Origin: Polytrichum commune
Taxonomy: Eukaryota; Streptophyta; Polytrichopsida; Polytrichales; Polytrichaceae
DNA: 64,000 nucleotides
Assembly (NCBI GenBank): GCA_950295325.1
Contig: OX485803.1
Coordinates: 41,867,554-41,931,553 of the forward strand
Reading direction: 5' to 3'
In this document: positions 10,400 to 21,316 of the stretch, in pieces
Numbering within the stretch: position 1 is the first letter of the stretch
Layout of the letters: each line of letters begins with the position of its first letter
Translations under genes and position numbers: made by a program
Notes under the pieces: generated by a model
Seen by the model: only the letters and a program-made list of their open reading frames with translations
Database searches by the model: none
What the model was told of the DNA's origin: nothing

Positions 10400-11577
10400 C
10401 TACTCACACTCTACAATACCAGCAAGTTCAAGTAGTCGCATGACCTCGTTATAGGTATATGTAGGTGCATGAATGAACTTGTCACTCTCGTAATCCACCT
10501 TGCACAAAAATCTAAACACATAATAAAGATGTTTACAATACACCCATTTTCCTTTCTTTCCCAATGCATGAGAGGACATTTTCGTGAAATCCGGGCATGT
10601 GCAATGCGGGATGTCGCCAATTGTGACATGGTAGGTGATATCCTGCTTGGAGACAATGTTGATTATCACTCCAAAGCCTGGATATGGAATGGCAGTGACC
10701 CCAACCACATAGTAACCCTCCATGAGTCCGGCGCTCTCCCATTTGTTTTTGTAATCCGCTAGCGGTGTTGTTGGATTACGACGCACTGTCTTCCCAAACC
10801 TGAAAGTAGGGTGGACGTCCGGGTTTGGTGGCATAGAAAAATGTGAGCGAGGGATGGGGAGAGTTGCGATTGTTGAAAGCCTACGACGAGGGGACAATGC
10901 CTCCCTCTGCTGTAGTTGAAATCCAGCATCTTCAAGTGCCAAAACCTCCTCTCGTGATAGATTGGTACCTATCTTCACCGGCCATGTGTTGGGTACTATA
11001 GGCCAGTCCAACACATATTTCTTCTTACTGCCACTCACACAACGTTTGATGTCGTCAGGGCAAAACCAAAATTCATACTCCACATTGTTGGGAGAGCGAA
11101 ATTCCTTCCTGAGCCCTTTGTATGTTGGAGCAGGTGTGCCATGTTTCCCAGTCCCGACTTTGGCATTGCACATAGTCCCTGTGATGGCCTGCAGTGCCCA
11201 ACATCGTTTGGCTGAGTTGGGTGGTAATCTTGCAATGTGCCACTTGGAAGCAAGACAATCTGTCTCTAACACGGATGTAGTATGAGCCACACCATGAATT
11301 GTAGAACTCAATGATTCCTCTATGCGTTGACGAGTTGCTCGGGTGTTCGGACGAGGAATGGAATAGTTCACTTTGTCGGGTCGATGAGAGTCACAATCAG
11401 CACCCGGTGGTAGGTTGAGTTTGCGTTTGGTGGAACCAAAGAGCTCTGACCCTTCCAATGCACAATCTCTAGTGTTGACGTCTTCTGCCCCTGGATAAGA
11501 CTTCATGGCATCGGCCAACATTTTTGGATCTCCACACCTGGCAGCCGCTTTGAGTTTCAGGGATGCCGAATCATGAC
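10400..11577 (-). CDS. MULE transposase, C-terminal exon (distal part) with SWIM zinc finger
   Basis: This is the last exon of the MULE transposase, split from its beginning (13,503-13,314) by the CACTA element. When CACTA and one GAC duplication copy are removed the frame continues (GSDGKG|HDSASLK), giving 456 codons including the stop. Near the C-terminus is a SWIM finger: C-T-C (about residues 1,061 and 1,063 of the 1,127-residue protein) with Y-C-K-H about 20 residues later. SWIM fingers are regular at the C-terminus of MuDR-type transposases and probably bind DNA or partner proteins. The exon has no internal stop. Confidence 0.8.
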
Positions 11578-11910
11578 CACTAGTAGAAAATTTTGCGTCC
11601 GGATCAACAAAAAAGTGTTGGTCGCGGTTGTTACTTAGGACGCGTTGACCTGGACACTCTGTAACACGGTTTTGTTGATCTGGTCATCAAAAGTTTACCA
11701 ACAAAATTAAAAATTAAAAATAAAATAAAATAAAATAAAATAAAAATCAATTTTTTTACTTTCCGGATTTTCCGGAAATTTTTATTTTTTACGGCCTGGA
11801 TGTTCGGGCAAAAAAAATTAATTTCAAACTACTACCACAGCACAAACTACGTCCCCATCAACTCCAACATACTCGCCTAGGCTTGCTAGGCTAGGCTAGA
11901 GGTCATAGTT

Positions 11911-11980
11911 GCGGGCCAAGGGATTGGAACCCCCAACCTTGGGCTTCCCACTTGGTGGTTCTAACCACCAAGTCAACACA
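11911..11980 (-). mobile_element. tRNA-like SINE head inside CACTA
   Basis: On the minus strand, TTGACTTGGTGGTTAGAACC (A-box-like) is followed about 30 bp later by GGGGGTTCCAATCCC (B-box-like), the layout of a tRNA-derived SINE promoter. A related head occurs at 50,611-50,700. SINE boundaries were not found. Confidence 0.45.
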
Positions 11981-12017
11981 CTTTCTTGATATTAAGGGAG
12001 TGCTTTAAACCCTTTTA

Positions 12018-12474
12018 TAGTGCACCCTCCATAAATGTTACACCTATAAGTGTTAACCCTCTCTAAATGTTAACTTTCTTCTACTCCCCACATATTGCAC
12101 ACTATAAATGTTAAACGTGTTAATTGTTAACAAAATGGTACTCCCTTCTTTGTAAATTCAACTTTATAAATGTTAACAAATGAAATACAACCATGAGGTG
12201 GATGATAAAGACTACACATTCAATTACCAAAGAACCATTGATTCATACTTCACCCATGATTTGTAAACTTGATATTGAAATAAAGTTTTAATTGGGTTTG
12301 CAATTTTATGAATGGTATTCTCTCACAAGCACTCTTCACAATTGCTTATATTTATAAATGTTAAGATTTGTATATTGCTCAAAAAAATAATTTTATGATT
12401 GTTAGATGTTAACACCTTTATAAATGTTAACTTTGATCCACTCCCGGAGGTTAACATTTATAGAGGGTAGACTG
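12018..12474. mobile_element. Pogo/mariner-like MITE nested in CACTA
   Basis: The left end TAGTGCACCCTCCATAAATG and the complement of the right end CAGTCTACCCTCTATAAATG match at 16 of 20 positions. The flanks are TA on both sides (12,016-12,017 and 12,475-12,476). CAGT…ACCCTC ends with TA duplication suggest a pogo/Tc1 relative. The 457-bp interior repeats TAAATGTTAAC many times and has no coding frame. Confidence 0.6.
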
Positions 12475-12489
12475 TATGTGAGGAACACT

Positions 12490-13015
12490 TCAAACCTATT
12501 TACAATATATTTTGATATATACTATTTAAATAAATTCTTAGTATATATGTATATCCTAAAATAGATTATTTATGTATATTATGAAATATACTATTTATGT
12601 GTTTTTTGACACATACTATTTACGTATATTTTGACATGTTCTATATACATATATTCTGAAATGTAGTATTTACTTATATTCTAAAATATAATATTAACAT
12701 ATCTTCAAAAATATACTAAAAATAATATATTGCAAGTTATACTATAAATAATGTATTTCAGAATACACTATTTATAGTATAATATATCATATCATATTTT
12801 TAATATATTGCAGATTGTACTATTTATAGTATATTTAAAACTATACTATTTTAAGTATATTACAGATTATACTATTTATACTATGTTATGTAATATACTA
12901 TTTATACTTTATTATGTAATATACTATTTATAATATAATCTGCATACACTATTTATAGTATACCCTGCACTATATTATTTATAGTATAATCTGCAATATA
13001 TTATTTACAGTATTT
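12490..13015. repeat. AT-rich satellite of TATACTATTTATA units
   Basis: About 500 bp made almost only of diverged ATACTATTTATAGTATA-like blocks in both orientations. A short AGATTCCAAA decamer array (about four units, 13,023-13,062) follows. Both lie within the CACTA element. No gene is present. Confidence 0.8.
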
Positions 13016-13313
13016 AGTAGTATTCAAGATTCCAAAAGATTCCAAAAGATTCCAAAAGATTCGAATGGTTTAAAAAGATTTCAAAATACTCGAATTTTTT
13101 TCCAAAAGGATAATAGAATATTCTAAAGATTCTAATTTTGCGTGAGTTTTGTTGATTTGGCCATTGTACTACTCGAATCAACAAAAAGTAGGCACCAAAC
13201 TGTTGGTTTTGGCAAGAAGTTACAAATTCAGTGAAATAGGTCATTGCAGTGCCCAAATCAACACAAATCTGTTGATTTTCTGTTGATTTGGTCATGATTT
13301 TCTAGTAGTGGAC

Positions 13314-13503
13314 CTTTACCATCAGACCCTCCTTTCAACCATGTCCGGTAATTTGCAATTTGCATGAAGGCACGGATCATGTCGTCCACTGTAGCTTCAT
13401 ATAAACAAGTCATCTTGTTGCCGGACTGTTGGAGCCATTTGTTGTGTACAGTCTCTGCAAGGTTGCATGTTGGCATTTCCACACGCTCTTCTATTGTCAT
13501 ATC
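13314..13503 (-). CDS. MULE transposase, C-terminal exon (proximal part)
   Basis: This is the start of the second transposase exon, cut from its remainder by CACTA. The frame reads MPTCNLAETVHNKW… and runs cleanly into 11,577 once CACTA is removed. The splice acceptor expected just upstream has AT instead of AG (minus strand TTCATAT|GATATG), whereas the upstream duplicate at 13,754 keeps AG. The copy with the good frame has therefore lost its acceptor, and the copy with the good acceptor runs into a stop. Confidence 0.7.
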
Positions 13504-13555
13504 ATATGAACAACACACAAATATAAGGATAAGACAAACATAAGATAAATTATAT
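13440..13555. repeat. Duplicated exon-2 start of the transposase, copy A
   Basis: About 115 bp here matches 13,691-13,805 in direct orientation, offset 251 bp, with roughly 10 % differences. It covers the 3' end of the intron and the first 60 bases of exon 2. Between the copies are four TTTGGGTCG…CGACCCAAA hairpin units. Confidence 0.85.
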
Positions 13556-13559
13556 ATCT

Positions 13560-13675
13560 AGGTTTGGGTCGTTCAACCCAAAATGGCTGCTACGTTTGGG
13601 TCGAACGACCCAAACTGCCTACAAGGTTTGGATCTTTCGACCCAAACTGCCTACAAGGTTTGGGTTGAACGACTC
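13560..13675. repeat. Hairpin repeat array, TTTGGGTCG-NN-CGACCCAAA
   Basis: Four units, partly mutated, of a near-palindrome (TTTGGGTCGTTCGACCCAAA or its complement) spaced by TGCCTACAAGG-like linkers. The same motif recurs in three units at 18,502-18,590 elsewhere in this MULE, so it is characteristic of the element. Confidence 0.85.
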
Positions 13676-13834
13676 AAACTGTTTGTTGTTTGTTATGTAC
13701 AGTCTCTGCAAGGTTGCATATTGGCATTCCCGCACGCTCTTTTATTGTCATATCCTATGAACAACACAGAAACACAAAAATAAGAAAAACATAGGATATA
13801 TTACATTGAATAATGAAGTTTGATATGTACTTAC

Positions 13835-15850
13835 AAGTAGCATATGGCCACCCCATTGTCTGTAACGAAAATACCAAAATCCCAACCACTTTGAAAGGCC
13901 AAAGATGCCTTCTTCGGAGGCAGCTCCAGATGACAACCACCAAGAACGAATCACATGGTACTTGGTCTCAGCGTCGTCCATTGTTTTCGCATCTTTGTAA
14001 TCCTTGCATATTTGTTTGTGTTGAAATTGCAAGGATGGTTTGATATACTTTTGGGTCACCTTATCCAAGCTTGCGGACCAATGGAAAAGACATGTACGCT
14101 CACGTGCAACCATGGGTAGACTTGGATCACCATCCCCGTAAATCGCCCTCACCGCATTCCAATTAGCTTGAGCACTATCAGCCATAAACCCTTTGAAGTT
14201 TACGTTTGGTACATCATTATCTGCCATGACAACATTCAAATTTTTCCAAAAGAAAATTTGTGCTGCACCATCTTCAGATTGCATGTCACAACACGCAATA
14301 GTCAACACTTTACAGTATCGACTGTCGTACACATGGCAAGCCATGGTCGTCCAATCCTTCAAACGTTTGACATGGTCAAATATAATCCATGAATTCTCCA
14401 TATCCCCACTGACTTGCATCCTCTTCACAAGCTCCACACCACTATATGGAAGGTCTACAGACATCTTGAATACAAACACTTTGTCCTTTGACTGCCCTGG
14501 GAACCGACTACCATGGACGAATTTGAAAGCAGAGTGGTCTTTGAGCGCCATAATACTATCCATAGTTCCCATTCCACTACGCAAAAAACGCTTTGATTCA
14601 GATACAAAGTTACGACAATTTGGAGAGGCAAAAATGCTGAATTTGTCCATGACGACCTCTAGGGATGAACCAACCAAGTGATGGCCTTCGACATTTGCGG
14701 GAAATTTGAGAAGGTAATCGGCCAACAATTGTTTGTTCGCCGCCATAACTATGGCTGAATTTTTTGCTGTGGGTATTTTCAATACTTCATTTGCAACGCA
14801 TTGGTATGCCATGTCCAATGATTCACGGCATGTGCCATTGGCCACAGGGTGATCATATACACCAAGATGAATGCAAACCCTGGACATTCCAACGGATGTG
14901 GAGTGGATGTATATGATTCGAGCATTACACAAAGCAATGCACACAGGTATGGAACGACATGCCTTACACTCGACAGTGGACTTAGTAGGGGGAACAACAC
15001 CCACAGCAAATGGGATAGGAGTTGAACCGGCCCATTCACTGTTGTTCCGGAGGCCCCCATTGCGATTCATGTAATCACAGTAGTCATTATGACATTGGAG
15101 ATGACCAGCACAAGTAGAGCGCCGGAAGGACAGTCCAAAGTCATTTTGGATATTGGTGGTTTTGGTGGTGCACCAAGGGTGACTGTCGCACATCTTGTCC
15201 ATGCCGTCCATTGAGCGACCATACGTACTTGGAGCTTTGAGTGCCACAGGAGGCAAGAGAAATAAAACATCATCATTAAAAGAAGATGGTAAGTACTTGA
15301 CTTCACGAACATCTATACTGTCAAAATCAATGGATGCAAGATCGGACTTTGATCTTTTTCTTGACTTTGTCAGCTTCAAGGCATCAACCATAGTCAACCC
15401 TGTAGATGAAGGTGAAGGGTGTAGTGGAGGACGTTGAGAAGGTGAGATTTGGGGAACCACCTTCTTGTACATAAGACCGCAAGGGGATTTGGCTACATGT
15501 ATAGAAAGTTGGGAAGGAGTAGAATGAACACTTCTAAATGGAAATGACGATGTGTTTGAAAGATCAACAGATGCATAAATGTCATCTTCTGAATCTGATA
15601 GCACAAACACACTATCATCAAGGGGTTCCACCTTAACAGTTGCGATAGAGGGAATTTGAACTGTGGATGTACCGGAGTCGTTTGTCAAAATGACAGTTGA
15701 AGCTTGCATCTGAGACTCAGAAAGTCCTATCACCCTAAATGAACCAGGTCCTAAGATCCACATAAAACCAACATCAGTTCTATTTTTTAGAACCAAAATC
15801 ATTTCATACACCTTTCCATCTGCAGAGTACATCTCATGCTCTAAATACAT
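13835..15850 (-). CDS. MULE transposase, first exon: zinc cluster and DDE core
   Basis: A 672-codon open exon from the ATG at 15,850 to a GTAAGT donor at 13,834. An acidic, serine-rich N-terminus with a basic patch (KSRKRSKS, near residue 165) is followed at residues 221-345 by a cysteine/histidine cluster (CDSHPWC, CAGHLQCHNDYC, ECKAC, and SRVCIHLGVYDHP), which resembles WRKY-GCM1 zinc fingers. The catalytic core follows: candidate Asp in VYDSRYCKVLTIACCD, second Asp in NFKGFMADSAQANW (about 558), then C-x2-H in TCLFHW. This is the D…D…C-x2-H layout of Mutator transposases. It would cut and join the element ends. No stops, so this exon looks intact. The start is inferred; upstream coding exons cannot be excluded. 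Confidence 0.82.
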
Positions 15851-16491
15851 GATTCCTATCTGGAGGTTGAATCTCAAACTAAGTAAATCCTCTTAAACAC
15901 TCACATGACCATCATCTTGGAGTGACAAGATGAAGTGAACAAAAGATCCATGAGCTCTAATGGTAGCCATAGAAAATCAAAAGAACATATGAACAACACA
16001 TCACAAAAATATGGGGTGAATGTTGCTTTTGTATAGAGTTGTGTGAGGAAATGAATGGAAATGAAAACGTGTGATACAATAATGGATGGAGATGAAAACG
16101 TGTGATACATAGCATCTAATAATACAGAAGTGGACATAATACAATAATAGTCAGAGACTATTTACGAACAAGATATACACAAAACGGCGTCAAATACTAA
16201 AAGTATTGGTAGAAATTTAAAATATATATGTGTGGATTGACGCAGATGTAGAAAGAATTAAAATTGGTTGGAAAATAAATTATTGATCATTATGAATAGA
16301 ACAAAGTAGGTGTCAGAAAATTTTGGCGGATATAACAAAAATAAACACATAATGACAAACGCGTTGAAATATCTCGTTCATTGAACGCCAATTACAATAT
16401 GTGATCGTAATATACACCGGATTTTGTGAGGTAGATACATTGGAAGAATAAATGATAGTACCTGATAGAAAACATATCATAGACACCAACG
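15851..16491. promoter_or_regulatory. Divergent intergenic region between the two MULE genes
   Basis: About 640 bp separates the starts of the minus-strand transposase and the plus-strand ParB-methyltransferase gene, so it probably holds both promoters. A 20-bp direct repeat around GATGAAAACGTGTGATACA occurs twice (16,050-16,110). I see no convincing TATA box. Its regulatory role is inferred from position only. Confidence 0.4.
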
Positions 16492-16766
16492 ATGGTAGAC
16501 GATGTAGAGAGAACACCCGTGAGGCCGAAGAGAAGACGTAGGAAAGCTTTGTATTTCACTTCCGAGAAAAAGAGGTTCAGACTCAGTGTGGGAAAGAATG
16601 ATGCAAAAAATGAAGGGAAAAGAAACTTGTTGAGTACGGTAGAAGAAACTGTAAAGACACTGGATTTTGATGCGATGGAGGATGATGAAGGTGCAAAGAA
16701 GATGTAGACGATCGTATATCAGAGTCCAAATTGAAGACGGGTTCAAAGAAGACGACAAACAAAAAG
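16492..16766 (+). pseudogene. Exon 1 of the ParB-methyltransferase gene, basic nuclear-type N-terminus
   Basis: The ATG at 16,492 opens a lysine/arginine-rich stretch (RPKRRRRKALYF). A one-base frameshift near 16,700 moves into the frame DVDDRISESKLK, which reaches an AAAAAG|GTAAGT donor at 16,766/16,767 in phase 0. That joins exactly to exon 2 at 18,844. The 2.08-kb intron contains the palindrome array. The link between exons 1 and 2 rests on phase and splice sites only. Confidence 0.55.
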
Positions 16767-16939
16767 GTAAGTCAGTTTAACGTTCACATAATTTGATAGT
16801 GCATAAGTTGTAAGTTAGGACGGAAAACCTTATACGTTCACTCACATGTCATGTAGTAGCAATTTATAGAGGTTATAAATTGAAGAGGAGAAATCCTATA
16901 CGTTAATGCACATGGTATATAACAGAAATTTAGGAAGGC

Positions 16940-17655
16940 TAGAAGTCAGGAGGAGAACGCACAGGGTTTATAAGAGCAACTTGGAAGGCGAGAAGTTGGG
17001 AGGTAAAACCCAGTACGTTAACGCACAGGGTTTATAAGAGCAACTTAGGAGGCAAAAAGTTGGAAGGCGAAACCCTGTGCGTTAACGCACAGGGTTTATA
17101 AGAGCAACTTAGGAAGGCCAAAGTTGGGAGGAGAAACCCTGTGCGTTAACGCATAGGGTTTGTAAGCGCAACTTAATAAGGCCAAAAGTTGGGAGGAGAA
17201 ACCATGTGCGTTAACGCACAGGGTTTATAAGCGCAACTTAGGAAGGCCAAAGTTGGGAGGCGAAACCCTGTGCGATAACGCACAGGGTTTGTAAGCGCAA
17301 CTTAAGAAGCCCAAAGTTGGGAGGAGAAACCCTGTGCGTTAACGCACAGGGTTTGTAAGTGCAACTTAATAAGGCCAAAAGTTGGGAGGCGAAACCATTT
17401 GCGTTAACGCACAAGGTTTGTATGCGCAACTTAGGAAGCCCAAAGTTAGGAGAAGAAACCCTGTGCGTTAACGCACAGGGTTTGTAAGCGCAACTTAGGA
17501 AGCCCAAAGTTGGGAGGAGAAACCCTGTGCGTTAACGCACAGGGTTTGTAAGCGCAACTTAGGAAGGCCAAAGTTGGGAGGTAAAACCCTGTGCGTTAAC
17601 GCACAGGGTTTGTAAGAGCAATTTAGGAAGGCCAAAAGTTGGGAGGTAAAACGAC
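16940..17655. repeat. Tandem array of palindrome units (core TGTGCGTTAACGCACA)
   Basis: About ten to eleven units of 62-65 bp. Each pairs a 22-bp perfect or near-perfect palindrome (CCC-TGTGCGTTAACGCACA-GGG) with a linker resembling GCGCAACTTAGGAAGGCCAA then AGTTGGGAGG. It sits in the first intron of the plus-strand MULE gene. The palindrome is better conserved than the linker spacing. Symmetric sites like this are typical of dimeric DNA-binding proteins; which protein binds is unknown. Confidence 0.9.
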
Positions 17656-18069
17656 TAGGAGAGCCTAAAATTAAAACAAATATCTATTGTACGAATTTAA
17701 ATCGATGTTCAGAACATAGGAGCAAAAAAACTATTGAAAACGAGGTTAGAATGCAAGAAATGAGAAATATGACTCCTCAAGTACTCATGCAATACGTTAT
17801 AGGAGCTAGAAAATGATACAAAATAGCATAAATTTTTTTTTGCCCCGAAACCCAAAATTTACGAGGTGGCCCAAAACAAGGAATTAGATAGAAGAATGAG
17901 AAAAGAAAATCATTTCAAACCAAAACAAAATATGAGAAGAATTTGTAGCTACGGAGATTTAGATAATATAGCATATTTTTGTTTTTTTTTACCCCATTAG
18001 CATTTTTTCCAGATTTTACAAGTTTTGGCAAATCTACGAATTCTACGTTTTTTTTAAAATTCACGTCTC

Positions 18070-18300
18070 GGCCCTGTGCGTTAACGCACAGGGTCTATGT
18101 GCTAACGCACAGGCCTTATGCGCTAACGCACAGGGTGTATGCGCTAACACATAGTGGCTAGAAAGTTGCCAGTGCAAACCCTGTGCGTTAACGCACAGGG
18201 TCTACTTGCCTAGCTAGAGGCTTCGCAAAGTTGGGCAAGTAGACCCTGTGCGTTAACGCACAGGGTCTGCGCTGGCAACTTTCTAGCCACTATGCGGGGC
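18070..18300. repeat. Further palindromes within a large foldback
   Basis: Three more palindromes with core TGTGCGTTAACGCACA lie at about 18,072, 18,179 and 18,244. The last two sit in the arms of a 150-bp inverted repeat (arms about 18,147-18,217 and 18,230-18,297, sharing TGGCTAGAAAGTTGCCAG-type sequence). The DNA or its RNA could form a long hairpin. Confidence 0.85.
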
Positions 18301-18501
18301 CACGAAGAGCCACGCTAAATATGGCTGCAGGGACAAGTAGTATAAATGGCCACAACCCCAAAGCATTCAGTCTTTTTTCTCTCCTCCGTCGGACTTGAGC
18401 TCATCGCTGCAAGCTCTCTCATCTACAGGTGCAGTACAAGGTTTGTTTGCACTTTCGTGGTGACTGGGTAATTGCGCATAATCAGGCGTAAATTGCGGAC
18501 A

Positions 18502-18590
18502 GTTTGGGTCGTTCGACCCAAACTGTCTACCTAGTTTGGGTCGAACGACCCAAATTGTGAGCATGGTTTGGGTCGTTCGACCCAAATCTC
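18502..18590. repeat. Hairpin repeat array, TTTGGGTCG-NN-CGACCCAAA (second locus)
   Basis: Three units in alternating orientation with 10-15 bp spacers. It is the same motif as at 13,560-13,675, here just upstream of exon 2 of the ParB-methyltransferase gene. Confidence 0.88.
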
Positions 18591-18843
18591 GCGTCCAACT
18601 TTGTTAGACCTGTAGTTGGACGCACAGGGTCTGGCCTTGTACTTTTGGGGTGAGCGGCCACCCTAATCGTACAATATTTAAAGGTGCAAATGGTTGTGTT
18701 GAGAATAATTTTTGTCATTCTTCCCTGTGTTCGTGGTATTCTGTTGTTATTGTTGTTGCTATTGCTGTTGTTTTTGTAATGTTATTGCTAATGTGTTGCT
18801 ACTTGTTTTGAAATATTTATGAAATTTATTTCATTTATTTTAG

Positions 18844-19854
18844 GACCAATCAATGGATTTGGAAAGAACGACTCCTATTTCTACTGATGATGATTCCACA
18901 ATGCATTCAACTCAAGATCGTCTATCTCAACAAATTCATCATCATCAGGACATATCGTCAAATCTTCATAATAAAAAAATAAAAAAATGAATCCCTCGAT
19001 GATTTTGACTCGGATGAAGATAATGATGATGACAATAAAACTTATCAAGAGAAAGTGTGGGAGCTTATGTACAAACGAAAGGTCAATTCCACTTCCACAA
19101 TTTCTTCAATCCGTGCTGGACGTAATGCTCGCTTGCGTGTACCCTTATGTCGCATGGTTCCTATGCCGATTGTGCGTCCTGCTTTGAAGGGTGACATTAC
19201 TAAATTGGAGGCTGATTTTTTCAATAGTTATCGTGATGGTGACCGTGTGTTTTATATATCGGCCACCGATTTTAAGGGAAACTTTTAATTCGTGGATGAT
19301 GAGGTTCGCGCATCTTGGAGCCCAAATTGGGCTCAAGCCAATGCCCTGTTTGAATCTCAATTGGATACAGATTTGTCATTGACGTCATACAAGAACAAGA
19401 TATTTTTTATATGGGATGGAAATCACAGATTTCTTGCTTGGAAAAATTATATTGACCGCGTATATACCGAAGATTATGAACGTCATGTCTTTGTGGATTC
19501 TATCATTTTGGCGCCCGAGCCTAACGACTTTCCAAGTTTGTTGACTGCTATGCATGACATCAACAAATAATGTTCTTACCTATTTTGTTACACTTATTTC
19601 TAGTTTATATTTTGTTTTCCAAATTATATCATCATAAATCTAATCAATTTAATGTTTCTTTTAGGTCAACCGAAAATTCTCACGTATCCACCAATTTGGT
19701 GCATACTTTATATCGGATGCAAAGTATTGACACCATGCCTTTGACTTCCTTCAGAAAGCAACTGGATCCAAAGAGTTATAAACGATGTGAGGAGAAGTCC
19801 GTCGAAACTTGGTATTCTTTTACACGACCAATTTGTTTGGATTACATGTAATGT
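18844..19854 (+). pseudogene. ParB/sulfiredoxin-like domain (exons 2-3)
   Basis: After an acidic low-complexity start (DSDEDNDDD), the conceptual frame gives MVPMPIVRPAL, a helical stretch, then KIFFIWDGNHRFLAWKNYI. The D-G-N-H-R core followed by A-W matches the phosphate-binding G-x-H/R-x-x-A signature of ParB N-terminal and sulfiredoxin folds. Exon 2 ends at 19,566, where the donor reads ATAATG instead of GTAATG; with a G there, phase to exon 3 is exact. Defects are a frameshift in an A-rich run near 18,975 and stops at 19,286 and 19,849. In phages and bacteria ParB-like domains are often fused in front of DNA methyltransferases. Confidence 0.65.
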
Positions 19855-19959
19855 GTAAGTTCTTCTACCATTGCTAATATGTGCCTTATGTTTATTCACC
19901 TTCATTTTACATTACATCTATATGAACTTATAAATATTGACTTTTGTTTGATTTTTCAG

Positions 19960-21316
19960 CAAAAACTTGCTGAGGCTAGCGATATTGCTCTCAACCAGTA
20001 CAATGAAACTCATCCTCTTGAATGAACATCAGACGGAGTTTCAAAAGCAATGTCCGCAGCTGTCAACAAAAAACGTGCAATGTTATCTTCTAGTTTTACG
20101 AAACAACTAGCGATTGCCGATATCAACCTTACCTCTGCTTTCCTTGAAGAAGTTAAGCATCATTGGGGTTCATTTTCGGTGTCTGAAATGCTACAAGAGA
20201 AACTTCATCGTGTTGCTGTCAGTAATGTGGATGCAAAAGTCAAAGTTGGATGGCTCAAGCTTTGGAATGACAATAGATTTGACAAAGATGCATTGCATTT
20301 CCCGAAATCGCCCCTCTCTGATTCTGCACTTGATGATTGGTTATCAAAGTCTACATATTGGGCACAGTTGGAAAAAAAAGCTATCGAAGAGCTTCAAAGT
20401 ATTCTTTCATCTCCTCTTCAGTTGCCTGCAGATGTGCCTACTCTCTCCGAGTATATCCAAACCTGGAAGTTTGCGGCTTTCAATTCAATATTCTATCGTG
20501 AATTCCAAAGCGGAAAAGTTAAAAAACACAACAGTTGGGATGAGCAACCTAATATTGATCTTGCTATGAAACGTGTATTATACAGGTACAACCTAATCTT
20601 ATTATTTTTTTGATTTTTTTGATTCCATTTGTCAAATTGTCATGGAATATTTGACTTACAATATTTTTGTGTGTAGGTATTTTCGATATGTTTTTATTCC
20701 ACATAAATGCGTTATAGGGGAACCTCATTTTTTTCCAAATTGGCGTGACACTGGTGCAGGAGATTCATGCATGTTCACTACTGAGATTTGTTTGGATTGG
20801 TCGCTCCCACACTATGAGGATTATGGTTGGTATCTTGATTGTCCTAAGGATGCATGTCCGTCAAGTGAGAAGACAATCCGTCAGATAAATGATGCTAAAA
20901 ATGTGGATCCTCGTGATACTGCAATTTTGCAAGCACAAATTATGCAGCTTAAACTTAGAGAGCCAGAACCATAAGAGACAAAACGTCGTAAGATGAAACA
21001 TGTTCCTGAAACCAAAATACAAGATCAATCGGAAATTTCACAACATGAAGAATTGCTTGTTCTTTCCAATGATTTGGATAAGAATCCATTTGGAGGCGAA
21101 AGTTCAAAGTCTGGGTGCGATGTATTGGAATTCCATTACTTGAGCACCTATGACGCTATTCATCGTGCGCCAACGAATGTTTTGAGAAAATAGTTATTCA
21201 TACTGAAGAACTTTCTCACGCTCTCTTTTGCTCGATTTACTGCTGTCAAAAATAAGTCTGAAGGGATTGAAGTAGGCCCTCCTGAGTGGATCCAATGGCG
21301 GACATTTCTTGAAAAC
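19960..21316 (+). pseudogene. Helical middle region of the ParB-methyltransferase gene (exons 4-5)
   Basis: The long exons 19,960-20,585 and 20,677-21,316 join in phase (…VLYR|YFRYVF…). They encode a mostly helical section without a domain I recognise, with a cluster of aromatic and cysteine residues (DWSLPHYEDYGWYLDC) and a charged tail. Stops at 20,023 (TGA), 20,972 (TAA) and 21,191 (TAG) each lie one transition from Trp, Arg or Gln codons. Confidence 0.55.

Larger units (their letters stand above)
11578..13310. mobile_element. Non-autonomous CACTA (En/Spm) element
   Basis: The ends CACTAGTAGAAAA (left) and TTTTCTAGTAGTG (right) are near-perfect inverted copies of the plant CACTA terminus. 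The 3-bp duplication GAC (11,575-11,577 and 13,311-13,313) is exact. Both ends carry scattered GTTGATTTGG/ATCAACAAAA motifs, the usual subterminal transposase sites. The 1,733 bp holds no transposase frame; the middle is a tRNA-like SINE head, a MITE and an AT satellite. It sits in the final exon of the MULE transposase. Confidence 0.93.

Noticed and set aside
17238-17507. 89-residue frame with repeated CALTHRV segments
   Set aside because: It is a translation of the palindrome array; the repeat unit, not a protein, explains it.
16940-17655. CRISPR-like array
   Set aside because: The units are palindromes in a plant transposon intron; the linkers are also repeated rather than unique spacers, and no cas genes are present.
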